DNA of 64,000 nt from Tubulanus polymorphus (GCF_964204645.1 NC_134033.1:4087631-4151630), one strand, 5' to 3'; shown: positions 11,105-23,322, counted from the first letter of the stretch. Notes: generated by a model from the sequence alone, not told the origin. A program made the numbers and translations.

Positions 11105-12035
11105 TCTATGGGGCCGTGCATAAAGTACGTACGTCCGTAGGGGGGGGGGGGTTCTTAAAATCCGTACAAAAGCGTACAGGGGGAGGGGAGGGGTCAGCTG
11201 AAAACGTACATACTTTCCAAGGGGGGAGGGTTAATATTAATAGTACGTACTTTGTGCACGAAACATAATGTGATTTCACAAATATCCCCGTTTTGCCGAC
11301 GATCATAAGTGTGTCTAGTGAAAATAAAATGAATATATTACTTGAAGTTTGTTGGATTATTTTTTCACATTCGACTGTTTGGGGTTCGATCATAAGCCGT
11401 AGCTGTCGCTAATTGCTCATTTAAACATACACTATTGTTTCAACATTGGTACTCTTTATTAGATCCTACGATAATGGCCGCTACGAAATATGACCAGTTT
11501 ATGGAGGCATACAAAGCCGCATATTCTGACATTTTACAATTGTTTTTTATTAAACTGACTTGAAGATAAATCTGTTGAAATGATAGATACATCTGTTAAT
11601 AATTATATTCAATAGGTAGTAGAATAAAACAAACAATAGTTTATTTTTATTGTGATCATTATTTTAATATAAACATCTATGCCTGTGGGTAAACCTGTCT
11701 TCCTTTAATGTACAGCAAACACTGACTTAATTGCGAAACCGGTCTCCCTGGGTTTGTTGCATTCAATATATTATACTTGGATCTCGGGAATTCCCCACTT
11801 TCAGTCTTTCATTTCGTCGCCATGGAAGATCGTTGATCAACGTCAGCAGGAACTCTGTTGAATCAGGGTGGATTTTGCCTTCTTTAAACCATTATTCCTG
11901 AAAATTCTGTTTTACTGGGGGGGGGGGGGGTTACCCCTAAAAGTGTGTACGCAAAGGGGGTTATAAAAAAACGTACAATGAGCGTACAAGGGGGGAGGGG
12001 GGTTAAAAATACCCGGAAGTCAAGCGTACGTACGT
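11105..12035. mobile_element. Insertion with G-runs and GTAC-rich ends, possible nonautonomous DNA transposon
   Basis: This block interrupts sequence shared by the P2 and P3 3' flanks. P3 continues from the TCGTCTAT equivalent to ordinary sequence, whereas P2 carries this insert before TAACTACGAAAA. Two modules, 11105-11265 and about 11915-12035, share runs of 10-14 G, CGTACAA and GCGTACA motifs, and GTACGTACGTAC. The first module is itself bounded by inverted CGTGCATAAAGTACGTAC and GTACGTACTTTGTGCACG. The roughly 650 bp between them shows no transposase. Superfamily not assigned. Confidence 0.4.
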
Positions 12036-12213
12036 ACTAATAACTACGAAAATAACACTATTTCATATGAACTGTTTAGATAAAGTAGTGATAAAAAAAC
12101 TGAATGGACCATAGGCCCAAAGATCACCGTTAATATCTGTCCTTTGTTCTTTAGATTCATTACTAGAGTTTGGTGGACGACCATGAACACTAAAACGATT
12201 CGTTTAAAAGCAC

Positions 12214-12219
12214 TTTAAT
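12214..12219 (-). terminator. ATTAAA polyadenylation signal candidate of P2
   Basis: Read on the minus strand, ATTAAA lies about 22 nt beyond the P2 stop. The matching position of P3 has AATAAA (23297-23302). Position and sequence fit a polyadenylation signal, but no transcript evidence is available. Confidence 0.35.
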
Positions 12220-12240
12220 TGCTACTGAAGTGTTCTTAAT

Positions 12241-15200
12241 CTACTTCTTTTGTTGACGTTTATATCTCGTTCTAATTGATTTCATATCGATCGTCAGTAT
12301 TGTATAAAGAAGCGGATTCAGAGACGAGTTGATCGGTAAAAATAGAACGGCCAGCCAAGCGGCCACCTGGTTCGGTATCTCGACCGAAAATACGGCGCAA
12401 AACTGAACGATTATTATCGGTAGCCAGCAAAATAAATTACAAAGATTGATTACTAAACTCCTTCGAGCTAAAACCAGTTCGGTAGGATCGGCTCTACCCG
12501 AGCCCGACCTACTTCCAGATACGAGTCTATACATCTGAGCGTACGTCGTCATTATCGTAGCCAATATGGCCGCATTAAACAAGGCAAAAATAGCGAATGA
12601 ATAGTGCCAGCCATTGACGTCGATCGTCAGTAAATTCATTGGCAAACAAACTCCGGTTGTACCGTAAAAATTGTCTCCGAAGTAAGACGACGATGACAGC
12701 GGTAGAATAGAAACTGTGCTTATAACGAGCCAACAAATGCAGCAAATACCGATAACGTATTTCGGAGTTATAATCGGACTTCTAGAAAACGGGTTGACGA
12801 TATTTGAATATCTCTGACGAGTTAGAATTAAGAGAAAAGTCAAGGAACCTTCGCACGAAACGGTGACAATAACCCCGGCGAGACGACATAATGAGCTATC
12901 CGTCCAGGTTTCAGAATTCAGATAATAAACGCCTTGGAACACGTGGTCAGCTCCTGCGATCAAAAACAAATAGACCGACATCAGAAAATCACAACCGGCA
13001 ATATTTATGATGAGGATATCTGAAGATGTGTTACGTGTTCCGGGGGATTCCCTCCGCAAAGCTTGAACGCGAAATAAAATAACGATACTGTTAGCGAGAA
13101 AACTGAAAGATGCGATCATCCAGATGACGGCTCTCAGTACAGCGTTACCCATCAGGTCAGAGCAGGTCGAAAATTGATCAGCTTCGGGAAGACATCGGTC
13201 AACATTCGGTGCCATGCAGCAAAATTTGTAAGCATTCGAAGCGAGGTATCTCAATGATGTAAGATCGCCAAGAACGTTCCTTTTTACAAATATTACTTCG
13301 GAATTCTTGACAAGATCTAAAATTTCGAGTTTAGCCAGTCCAGAAAAAGCATAGCTAGAAATATAATGTATTTTGTTACTGCTGATATTTAACGACTGTA
13401 ATGCGGATAAACCTTTAAATACATTTTCACCGAGAACCGATATAGAAAGTCCGTGAAGATCGAGAACAGTAAGTGACGTCATACCTCGGAAACTACCGTC
13501 TTCTAAATGTTGCAGCGGATTTCCGATAAGAAATAGTTCTTTTAAATTGATCAAACCTGCGAATGTATTAGCAGATAATGATGTTATGCGGTTGTGTGTA
13601 AGGTCTAACGTGTATAGATTTTTTAGATTAGAAAACGTGTTTGGAACGATGTAAGACAAATTATTGCCCGAAATATCGAGAAAACGAAGATAAATGATAG
13701 AGTTGAACGTCGACACGTTAAATACGACTCGGTTATTCGACAAAATCAAAACCCGAGTTGATTCTATAAAACGACCAGTAATATCTGATAAAAGACCATT
13801 TTCACAATCGATGAAATGACCCCGGCAATTACAACGTTCAGGACACGTGACCTTACAGTATGACTCGTCATCCGAGTTATGTTTACAATTTACGAAACCG
13901 TCGCAAACTTCAGATTGCGGAATACATCGATTTTCCTGGCCACATTTAAACATTCCCGGACACGACCAAGTCTCGCAGTTTCGTTCATCTTCTGAATTAG
14001 GACAATCGGATCGACCGTCACAAACGTGTCTGATCGGTATACAGTAAGATGCCGGACATTTTACAGTACCAGCCGCGCATTCGAAGTCATTACACGCGAG
14101 TATATGTTTAAGATTTCTACATACCGGGAAACCAATCGGCATCCTTTCTAAAATACACCTTTCGTGTCGGGAATAACAGCGAGGAGAATTGAACGAACAT
14201 CTTTGTTCATCCGATTCCTTACACAGATCTGTGAAACGAGTCGAACATTGATTGTCATCATTACAGTAAACCTCGGGATTCACTGTCATATTAGTAACCA
14301 ATTCGTCTTCTTCGAGACTTCCGCTACAATCCACGACACCATCCCGATACAACTGAAAACTAATACATTCACCGTCCGCGCACGAGAACCCCTGACAAAG
14401 TTCGGAAGTACATCCAACCTCATCGGAACCGTCTTTACAGTTGGCTAGTCCGTCACATCGTTTATAACTATCGATACATTGGTGATTGGAACAGCGATAT
14501 TGCGTAGATAAACACGGTGGATGATAGCACGAGTTCTCATCCGAGCCATCGACGCAATCTCTCATAAAGTCGCAGAAACCGCTAATCGATATAACCTGTC
14601 CATCGTTACAGCGGAACTGACTGTGTAAATTGATATCCGTACAATCGAGTTCATCTTCACCGTGTTGACAGTCGTGTCTGGTATCACATACGCGATGGTC
14701 GCTGATACATCTTTGATCGTTACATTCAAACTGCCACGATTTACAACCGCTTATAGAAGCTAACTCATCACCAGTTACATTATAGGTACATAACACGGAA
14801 TGCACTTTATCTTTTGTATCATCGAAAGGTTTCAATAACCATTTCACTGATTGAATATGAGTAATTTCATTTCTTGTCACCAGTGGTTTGATAACTTTAA
14901 ATCCGTCGCGGTCCATTGTCAGTATAGCGCCATATTGATGACGATATTGAAATTTGCTGACCAAATTGTTCATATCGCTTTCTGTGTTTAAGGTTATTCT
15001 GACTATTTCGGCGCGGATGCTGTGACACATTTCTCTAGCACTCCGAATATTCAAACCTCGATTGTTTTTCCAGTCGGTTAGTATTTGATAACATTGTCTG
15101 GAACTAGTTACCCAACCTCTTGGACAGGTTGAATTAATTAAAGTAACATCGGGAATAATTTGATCTCGGGTTTTGTTTAAGTCTGTATTTGTTGAATTGT

Positions 15201-18200
15201 TCGCATCGTTTATCGTTGAATTGTGTTTGTTTTTGATGTCGATTCTCTCAGATTCACAAATGAATGTCGTGTGCGTCTCCTCGATTTGACACGGGAATCG
15301 AACCCAGTTCGCTGATCCTCGTGGATTATTCAGTATCATCGCCGTACACGGCATATTGACGTCATTTATCGGTTGTTTTTTTGCGGAGATATCAATCCTC
15401 GAATAACTTCTGGTATCGTTTCATTAATAACAGGTTTATACCACTCTGCGTAGCTCAATGGTTTACCGTCAGTCCACGTGTAATAACCATCATTCTGTTT
15501 CGTGAAGAAAATGAAATATATCACTTCTTTAAATATCTTTCTATTTTAATTAATATTTGAATACATTAGTCTTACCTTCCATTTCAATCCAATCATCATT
15601 ATGAGCGCTTTTAATGAGTACGCCATTCGGAGAAGTTCTGTAGCGAATAATCTTTTGATGGAAATCATTTCCTGTTCTGAGTTGATACTGAGTAGATGTC
15701 CCGCGAACTTCTGTCTACAGTATATTTCAGCGTTCTCCCAATTCAGACGTTCATCTCTGATGAATTCGATGCAGGAAATTCCGGAATCCAGAAAACCTTG
15801 TTTACAGTAGAAATCATCGAAATGTTTAATCGGTAACGACTCGTGTAAAGTGTATTGTATTTGAAATGTCGGAATGAAATTGTTTACTTCAAACCGCAGA
15901 GTATTTCCTCTTAAACTATAAAATATAAATCCACGAACCGCGTTATTTTCACATATTTTAGTTTCATGTTGAGTTTCAATGGTTTTGAAATATTTCCCAT
16001 TATGAAAGGGTTCGTAATTGATTGATTGTATCAAAATAATCGGATCATTTCGACCGAATCTGTCTGTTTCACATGATACAGATCCAATAAATTTGACAAT
16101 AAATCTGTAATATTGAAATATATTTTGTTGCATCGGGTTTTCAAATTTATATGTAATAGATTTTGATGTAAATCCTGCCCAACCCGGGTAGTTCGGTGAC
16201 TGCACGAGTCCACATTTATCTTTAGTAGTAACTGGGAGACGGGAACCGGCAAATCCAAAAATATCCGCTTTTTTCACTCCTAGACATTTACGACACAGTT
16301 TAAGTATTAGTGGTTCCTGCCAGAATACAAACCCTCCTGCTAAATCAATAGTGTTTAATACGAGACTGTTATTAAGAAACTGATTACTTAAACTCAGAGA
16401 CAGATCACATCGCAATGAAATCTTGAGAAAACATCGGTCAATTTGATATTCGTGTTCTGATAATATGTGAATATTTTTAAAGCGAAGGCGTCGATTTTCA
16501 GGTGTAATCACGAGACAGTGTGACGTCATATTGATCTGACTTTCGTCTTCCTGTAGAACATAACCATCACAATCAGTAGGAGCAAATTTAAGATATGAGC
16601 TACCAACTGTTAACTGATTGTTATAGTAATAAGCGTATGCTACTACAGTAACCGGTCCACCTGATGTAATCAGGCTGACGACAGATCGACCGTAGTATGA
16701 ACCAGTACAATACGGACCATAGCGTCTAGCAGTGAAATTACTACCATCAAATATATAAAAACCAGCTCGATCACAGTTTTCTGATAGCACTGTTAGTTTC
16801 AACTGTTCTTCATAGATGTTCACTTTCCAGTTTAGTTGTAATGTAGTTACACGATACAATGTATTCTTTGATCTCGGGAACAAGTGACCAGCTATTATTG
16901 GTGTCACGCCTCCATCATTCTGAAATATCAGGAAATTGATAACAGCATTGAACGTTTACAATCAATTTTTACGTTTACAATCCTCCCCCATAATAAACTT
17001 TTGTCCCTATGTCTCTGGTCAATATCACCTAGTTTTTATGTGCTATTGTGTGTGTCGTTCTTGCTTAATATATGTACTGTGTAATGCCCATCCTCCCCCG
17101 GCAGGGATTCGAACCTGATGGCATCGAGATTTCCACAGCACGAAACCCTGCCATAATCGACCGTGTGCGCAGATACATGCGCAGTTCAGATGATGTGATT
17201 TTTAGCCAATCAGAAATCCCGTTTTGTTTTAGCCCGGGTTTTCCCATTTATAGTTCTTCCTTGAAATTTGCCTCAACGTTTATACAACGAGCAATCTGAT
17301 TGGTGCCGCCAGTTTTCGTTCGGAAAGCTGCGCATGTACCTGCGCACCCGGTCTACTGATGCAGGGGTTCGTGCCGTGGCTGAGTGTAGCGATGCCATCA
17401 GGTTCGAGTCCCTGCAGAGGGAGGATGTGTAATGCCATACTTTTAGTCACTCTTGAAAATGGTTTTTAGCATAAAACCGAAAAATTCGAGGTTTTTAATA
17501 AATTTTGATAGTTTTGATGTTTTAAAATCTTTATCGATCCTGTGATTGTGGGACTTATATTTCATTCGTTTTTCGATTTATTGCGTAGTTTTATCACATT
17601 GAACAATACAACAATTTCAAATACCCTATTACAATGATTCTATTACACGAACCCAATTTACAAATCACTGTAATAAACTTACCGATATCTGTGGCTTGTT
17701 GACGTAGACGTCTGATATTGTCATCGATTTCGCTTCAAATTCTATTTTCAAATTCGATCTTACAAAATCCGATGTCGTTAAAACGCACAGAATCACGAGA
17801 AATCCGTCTGATTTTACACTCAGAGATTTAAGATGGTTAAAACTGAGTAAAATATCAGTTCTCACAATACGTAACCCTTCCTGTTTATATACACCAACGA
17901 CACCTGGTGACAAGACGAGATCACGTGTCCAGTTGAAGACGACGTACTGCAGAACATCGACTGTGATAGACCAGCAGTATAAGTGTTTAGACTGAGTTAC
18001 TATATGTGGTATTCCATCAATTGTAGTGAGCAGTCCTGATTTATTATAGACTTGAATTAACGGATTAGAGATGTTCCAATCTGATATTTTGTAATCTTGC
18101 ACGAGTAACTGCGACTTCAAACTTCTTTCAATTTCAATGCGTGCTTTATTAGTTTTAGTATAAAACGATGAAGGTGGATGTCCGGTTTGTTCTCGTATAA

Positions 18201-18900
18201 GAGCTATAGGTTCACTGGTGCTGTTCCATCCGTCGTAAATTTGAGGACGAGTTTTCATCGGATCCTCACCTGGTCTTAATCTGAAATCTATCTGTATAAA
18301 CGTTAAATTCATTGCAAACCCGTCTGGCATCCCGATCCATTCTAACAACAATTTACATCGGTAAGCAGAAATCATAAATTCTTGACCTGTTTGAGTTGGT
18401 AATTTTTTTACTGCACGTTTATGACATGTGTCTAAGATTTTCAAGCGACTGTGTTCTTCAAAACGATATATGATATAAACCCGACTACCTCGCGCTCCAT
18501 CGACGTTACTCCTAAACAACAACGAAATCAAATCGTTACTGCGGATATCTAGTTGTTTTCTTCCGGTAGCGCAGAGTTTGTTGTCGGACTCACCGACGAG
18601 AAGGTAGTTTTCGTTACAGAATATCGACGGCTCGATGTCGAAGTAAACTTGAACGAGAAAACTTCCCGGTAAAGAGCTGTTGACGAACCAACGGCATTCA
18701 ACACCGCGCACTAACGATGGATAGTTCGGTGAAACGATGTAACCGGACGTAGAATCGACGGAGTATTGAGTGTTGTTACAAGATGAACTGACTGTAACAG
18801 ACGCGGCTTCCTCGACAGAGTTTGCGCGATCAGCCCGCGTAAATATACAGTCTCCGCAAGCGATCAGTAAAACTACGAACAACGCTTTCATTCGCTGCAT
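12241..18900 (-). pseudogene. P2: CUB/lectin/LDLa/LRR seven-helix receptor, one-base frameshift
   Basis: Same three-exon design as P1: exons 18900-17683, 16919-15576 and 15494-12241, all with phase-0 GT..AG borders. Exon 3 is 3254 bases, one short of a multiple of three. The lesion is at 15376-15382, where the other copies read TTTTCTTAGC and this one reads TTTTTTTGC. It shifts the frame about 38 codons into exon 3, inside C-type lectin 1. Everything downstream (lectin 2, LDLa, LRR, QRY and NPLLY motifs in the 7TM) is open in one frame from 15354. Intron 1 is 763 bp because it hosts a 339-bp foldback element. The C-terminus ends in KRQQKK, as in P3, unlike the other copies. The deletion could be real or a consensus error next to a T-run. 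If it is an error, this is a full-length gene. Confidence 0.75.
17089..17427. mobile_element. Mutator-like foldback MITE in P2 intron 1
   Basis: A 339-bp element begins CATCCTCC and ends GGAGGATG, with terminal inverted repeats of about 100 bp. It is flanked by identical 9-bp direct repeats TGTAATGCC at 17080-17088 and 17428-17436. The P3 intron has the uninterrupted site with one TGTAATGCC at about 35413-35421, so insertion followed the P2/P3 split. Long inverted repeats plus a 9-bp duplication fit Mutator-like nonautonomous elements. The inverted repeat contains GGTTCGAGTCC, an exact match to the pol III B-box consensus, and an A-box-like TGGCTGAGTG about 20 bases before it. No transposase. 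Confidence 0.8.
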
Positions 18901-18934
18901 ATTGAACACAATTCACGCTTCAAAACAAACACAT

Positions 18935-19210
18935 TTCTAACTATTTCCAAGTTTTCACGACCTTTCTCTAAAGAGTAGCTGCAAAGTAATGACGAATTCG
19001 CAAATGGCAGAAGTTGACGAATTGATCGAGTCCAATTATTTTGTAAAAAAAATCCGCCCCTCAAACTGGCGCCAGTCTCGTATTTGTGAAACTTTCATCT
19101 GTTCTCGGTTTCGCTGTAATTACCGCGGTTTCTAAATTTAGACGTGTTTCAATATATCGTGTTCAAAATCATGTGCAATTATTTCTCTAAAAATATTTAC
19201 TGTCTCTCCC
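18935..19210 (-). promoter_or_regulatory. Conserved 5' flank of P2, candidate promoter
   Basis: It matches the upstream block of P1, P3, P4 and P5, including CTGGCGCCAGTCTCGT at about 19065-19080. No core promoter motif is certain. The adjoining 19211-19426 is spacer without a recognised gene. Confidence 0.4.
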
Positions 19211-19426
19211 GAACTGCTTTTAGTTTGTGATAATATTACAGGACATTTTCTATCTATACCTCAAAATATTCTGCGTCTCTGTAAAACACTTCGTCAATAT
19301 CAGTTCTGATAATTCATACTCTACAGTCAATATAATAACTGAGTTGAAGCTAAATGAAGCGCGTTGATATCTGATTGTGGCGGGTGAGGACTTGTTCGGT
19401 GCTGACACGGAGAACCAACACCAACC

Positions 19427-19556
19427 AAGTAAGACGACGATGACAGCGGTAGAATAGAAACTGTGCTCATAACGAGCCAACAAATGCAGCAAACACCGAT
19501 AACGTATTTAGGAGTTATGATCGGACTTCTAGAAAACGGGTTGACTATATTTAGAT
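19427..19556 (-). pseudogene. Orphan fragment of the receptor 7TM exon, upstream of P2
   Basis: About 130 bases match exon 3 of the receptors over the region encoding helix 3 to the loop after helix 4 (compare about 12680-12815 in P2), same strand. Homology starts and stops abruptly and there is no flanking lectin, LDLa or LRR sequence. Equivalent fragments sit at 37427-37506, 48065-48225 and 59294-59462. It is a relic of an older partial copy. Confidence 0.75.
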
Positions 19557-19644
19557 ATATACGATATTTAGAATTGAGAGATATGTTATAGCAGCCTCTA
19601 TTTATTACTCTTGATGATTTGAATAAATATAAATAACTGTGCCA

Positions 19645-19667
19645 GCTGCTGCTGCTGCTGCTGCTGC
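19645..19667. repeat. (CTG)n microsatellite
   Basis: About seven and a half tandem GCT/CTG triplets in noncoding spacer. It is absent from the matching spacer upstream of P4. Confidence 0.85.
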
Positions 19668-20110
19668 GATAGTTCTAAGAAATTCGAGTTTCAGACAATG
19701 GACATTTGATTAATTGAATTTATTGCATATTTACTATGATGATATCGTCTTAATTTTATTTATTTTATGATAAGATTCGTGTTTAATTTCAGCGACGATT
19801 CGAGTTATAGACAATGAAAATGTTATTTATATTACAGACAATGAAGATTTGATTAATTGAATTTATTGCATATTTCCTATGATGATATCATCTTAATTTA
19901 TTCTAGGTGATAATCAATTGCAAATAGTTCTAAGATTCGTGCTTGATTCCTGTGACAATTCGAGTCATAGATAATGGAAATGTGATTGATAAATTGTGTT
20001 GCAAACTGATTTTTCTTTCAATTCGATTTTGAAAGGATTTAAATTACTGCATAGAACTATCATTTTAACGAGGACTGTTAGAGAATATCTGATATTATAT
20101 CTACTTCATA
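19668..20110. repeat. Degenerate tandem repeat, unit about 125 bp
   Basis: Three imperfect units begin near 19668, 19770 and 19922. They share AGTTCTAAGATTCGTG or a variant, then AATTCGAGT, AGACAATG and TTGATTAATTGAATTTATTGC. Related units are at 48226-48551, and one diverged unit is near 40560. No coding content is seen. Confidence 0.5.
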
Positions 20111-20541
20111 TATTCTACTTCGAAACTCGGAATTGCACTTGCGCGAAACGACGCAAAATCGTTCTGGCGTATTCTAAAATCCACCCAGGAAAAAAAAACG
20201 AAAGAAAGGGTAATAAACCGATATGAAATGAATTCGAAACTTATTCTGCCGGCCTGGGCGAATCCGTTAACAATGCTACTATTGATCCCGACCTCCAACT
20301 TAATAATCGAGATCAATTAAAGTCGCAGGAGCCACATGATTTAGATTTTCCTGTTACGATAGAGGAATTTGTAATAAAAATACTGAAACGCGGAAAATCG
20401 CCTGGATTAGATAATATACTTTCTGATATGTTTGCGGCTACCCTGACTATATATTTTAATGCCATTTTAGAAACCGGTTTGTACCCAAGCGATTGGTGTG
20501 AGGGTTGTATCACTCCGATCTATAAAAAGGGATCCGTATCA
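20111..20541 (+). mobile_element. Non-LTR retrotransposon relic, 5' part only (copy 2)
   Basis: It corresponds to the first 430 bases of the element at 48552-50891, including the G-K-S-P-G-L-D-N RT motif. It stops at the K-K-G-S-V-S region, where sequence jumps straight to downstream spacer (CTTTCGACAGTTCAC) otherwise found at about 51191. One deletion thus removed the rest of the element, its TATAC tail and 300 bp of flank. Confidence 0.7.
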
Positions 20542-20678
20542 GCTTTCGACAGTTCACATCTCGTGTATAAATTAGTATAGTTGACTCTCTGTCTCTGGGA
20601 TTTCACTCGGGCATCCAACCTAAACTAAAACATTGATTCTTCCAGTCAGAACTGAAATATGAAATTGTTGTTTTTCAG

Positions 20679-21361
20679 ATCAGCCATTCCTCACTCAGGA
20701 CCTTATTGCGGCCAATACCCCGAAGCTGAGTAAACCGACGCTGTGAACTCCTGACATTTTTGAGATAATCCATGATGCTTCACACAGAAATTGGTGGTGA
20801 GTAGATTTGTAGGTTTTTAATACTGGCTATAACAGATTACAATGTGCATGTATCGAGGCAAATTAAACATTATCATTGAGATCAATACTGTTTTTCAGAT
20901 AAGCTCTACTTCTCTCAGGATCTGATTGCTGTCAATGTTTGCTGACTAAACCAACAAGGCCGGACAGATATTAGTTGTGTAGCTCGGGTGTCACATCTCC
21001 CAATGAAACGACAACTGATCGAAATAATCCATGAAGTTCCACTCATGAATTGGTGAGCGGACAATTTAACTTCAATTCTAAATTTCAAACTTAACTTAGG
21101 TCGGATTCAAACTGATTCAAGTCTAATTAAACTTTGGTTGCTTTTTCAGAGAAGATCTTCCTGTGCAGGATCTGATTGCTGTCAATGCGTGTTGATTAAA
21201 CCGACAAATACAGTTTCCAGATTCCAGACCTTCCTCACTTCATCAGGACCTGATTGCATCGAGTGTGTGCTGACTAAACCAACCTGGTCTGATAGAGGAC
21301 TCATATGTGAGCTGAAATCTCTTCAAGGAAAAGATAATCGAAAAACTGCTCACATAAAGCG
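20679..21361 (+). repeat. Three splice-bordered exon-like units (block B)
   Basis: The units are 20679-20796, 20899-21052 and 21150-21361. Each follows TTTTTCAG and precedes GTGAGT or GTGAGC. Unit 3 is open throughout in one frame: it carries two copies of a short Cys motif (D-C-C-Q-C-V-L and D-C-I-E-C-V-L, each followed by K-P-T) and reads on into the donor. Units 1 and 2 carry stops in that frame. The block is paralogous to 2120-2789 and 51328-52019. Confidence 0.5.
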
Positions 21362-22516
21362 GTGAGTAGAGATTTTGAATTGTATCTCTTTAGGAAACTG
21401 AGGTTAGGTTAGATTTAATCTTAGTTTTAAACAGATGGACCCTCGTTATAGCAAACTAAAATACAGTAGACTCAATCTGAACTCGGATCAAATGTGACCA
21501 TCGATTTGCGTTTGAATTTAAGCTAAACCATAGAAATTTGACTGGCATCATTGGATGTAATGACATTCTAATTACTGTGTTCGAAGTGTTAATTTCCAAG
21601 AGTTACGAAGAGTCTTACGTTTTATCGGTATATAAACAACTTGACAAACTGCACCAGACGTTAGATACATTCAATCAGCAGCCTTTCAAACTTTCAATAG
21701 TGATCGCTTGAAGCGATGTGGTTCCATGGATACAAACTGATACCCGCATTAAGCGTACGTAATACAATGGATACTCGGTACCGTAAAACTGACGGGTTTG
21801 AACAGTTCATATGGCTGAATAACAACTTCGCTTACCTAAAGGAATTTACTTGCTTATACGAAAACGGCAAAATATTTATGAAAAAGTTCTAACTTTAAAT
21901 CGCGGTTGAGTATGAATTTTTTTCCGCAATGAAAGCAATTTAAAACAAAATATTCAGTTAACGAAACTGGGTCCTACATAAAACTTAAGATGGGGCATCC
22001 ATTCGGCACCTACCCACAAAAGTGGTTGATATCGAAAAGCGATTTCTGTCATTTCCAGATGATCGTACCAAAGCATTATCTATAGGCTAACTCTCCAAAC
22101 TACCCGTTGATAAACCCACGGTCAGAAGAAAATCGTGAGCCATTAAAAAAAATTCAAATTGTTCATCGTCCAGAATTAGTGTATAAATGGAGATAATGAT
22201 AACGGATAACTGATTACGCGTGATCAACTAAAGTACCTGTCAATCCAACTGTATCGTGACCGGAATTAAACTAGGACAAATAATCATAAACCTTAAACCT
22301 GTTGAATCTGAACGCTTCGAATCATCACCCGATTACCGAAAATGTAACTGTGGCGAGCAACGCTCCAATAGACTCGAATATAGTCATCTTTCGAAATTAA
22401 ATCTGATATAGGGGTTAACATGATTAAATTGTGAGAGAAATAAATCTACTATTCTGTTTAAATCACATATTGCGTGGTATATCCGTTGAGAGTCTGTCTC
22501 ATCGGTAGCGATCATA
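21362..22516. other. Spacer between exon-like block B and P3
   Basis: The first 60 bases continue the paralogous spacer. Beyond about 21430 it no longer resembles the P1 or P5 flanks. No gene, RNA or repeat was recognised in about 21430-22516. Confidence 0.4.
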
Positions 22517-22859
22517 TTACACAAGTGCATACCAGTTTTTGATACCTAAATAATGTGGTCTTGATGATTGAAATAAAACACTGTGATTATCAATGATTCT
22601 GATCCTACCAGGGAAGAACAAGTAGATAAAATATATAGTCTTTTTAGCGTTGAACTTGACTTCGTATTCTATTGAAAATTGATTCCATATATCGATCATG
22701 ATATTCAATGCTTATGATATTTTGCATGAGGTATATTGCACTTTCTTTTACGTGGCAATTTCGTTTACCCGAATCGGTCACCATACGGTTCGGTGGTGGC
22801 TGAAAAATAATTTCATCCGGTGGCACATTTAGTAAAGTAGTATAGTATCTATTTTTCAT
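22517..22859 (-). mobile_element. Probable non-LTR reverse transcriptase fragment
   Basis: Two overlapping minus-strand frames encode K-F-N-A-K-K-T followed about 30 residues later by Y-L-G-I-K. That resembles the region after the catalytic YADD box in non-LTR reverse transcriptases. The frame changes once, at about 22680. The palm-domain catalytic box itself is not visible, so this is a short decayed relic at best. Confidence 0.35.
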
Positions 22860-22934
22860 TAGGTCGTTACATTATTACATTATTGATATCGCATGATATA
22901 CAGTGACAAAAATGTAACAAGAAAATGTGGGCAT

Positions 22935-22957
22935 GCACGCACGCACGCACGCACGCA
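22935..22957. repeat. (GCAC)n microsatellite
   Basis: About six GCAC units in the 3' flank of P3. The P2 flank has an ACAC/CTCAC version at about 11036-11056. Confidence 0.8.
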
Positions 22958-22959
22958 AC

Positions 22960-23322
22960 ACGCACTACATCGGTGAATACATTCATAGATAAATAAGTCA
23001 TCATCTATGTAATCGTCTATTTAAATTACACTGGCCAGTAAAGGGCTCACCGAGATCTCACCCTTAAATCCACACCTGAAGTAAATACTATTGCATTCAA
23101 CAAATAATCTACAATGAATCTAATAGCTACGAAAAAACACTAATTTATACGAATAGTGTAGATAAAGTAGTGATATAAAAACTGAATGGACCATAGGCCC
23201 AAAGGTCATCGTTAATATCTGTCCTTTGTTCTTTAGATTCATTACTAGAGTTTGGTGCGCGACCATGAACATTAAAACGATTCGTTTAAAAGCTCCTTTA
23301 TTGCTATTGAAGTGTTCTTAAT
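22960..23322. other. Proximal 3' flank of P3
   Basis: It matches the P2 flank at 11045-11108 and 12030-12240, with the G-rich insertion absent here, so this is the empty counterpart of that site. An AATAAA on the minus strand at 23297-23302 is the likely P3 polyadenylation signal. No gene is seen. Confidence 0.5.

Noticed and set aside
11106-11393. A 95-residue minus-strand frame with Pro-rich stretches
   Set aside because: The Pro runs are the G-tracts of the putative transposon read on the other strand. No start context or homology.
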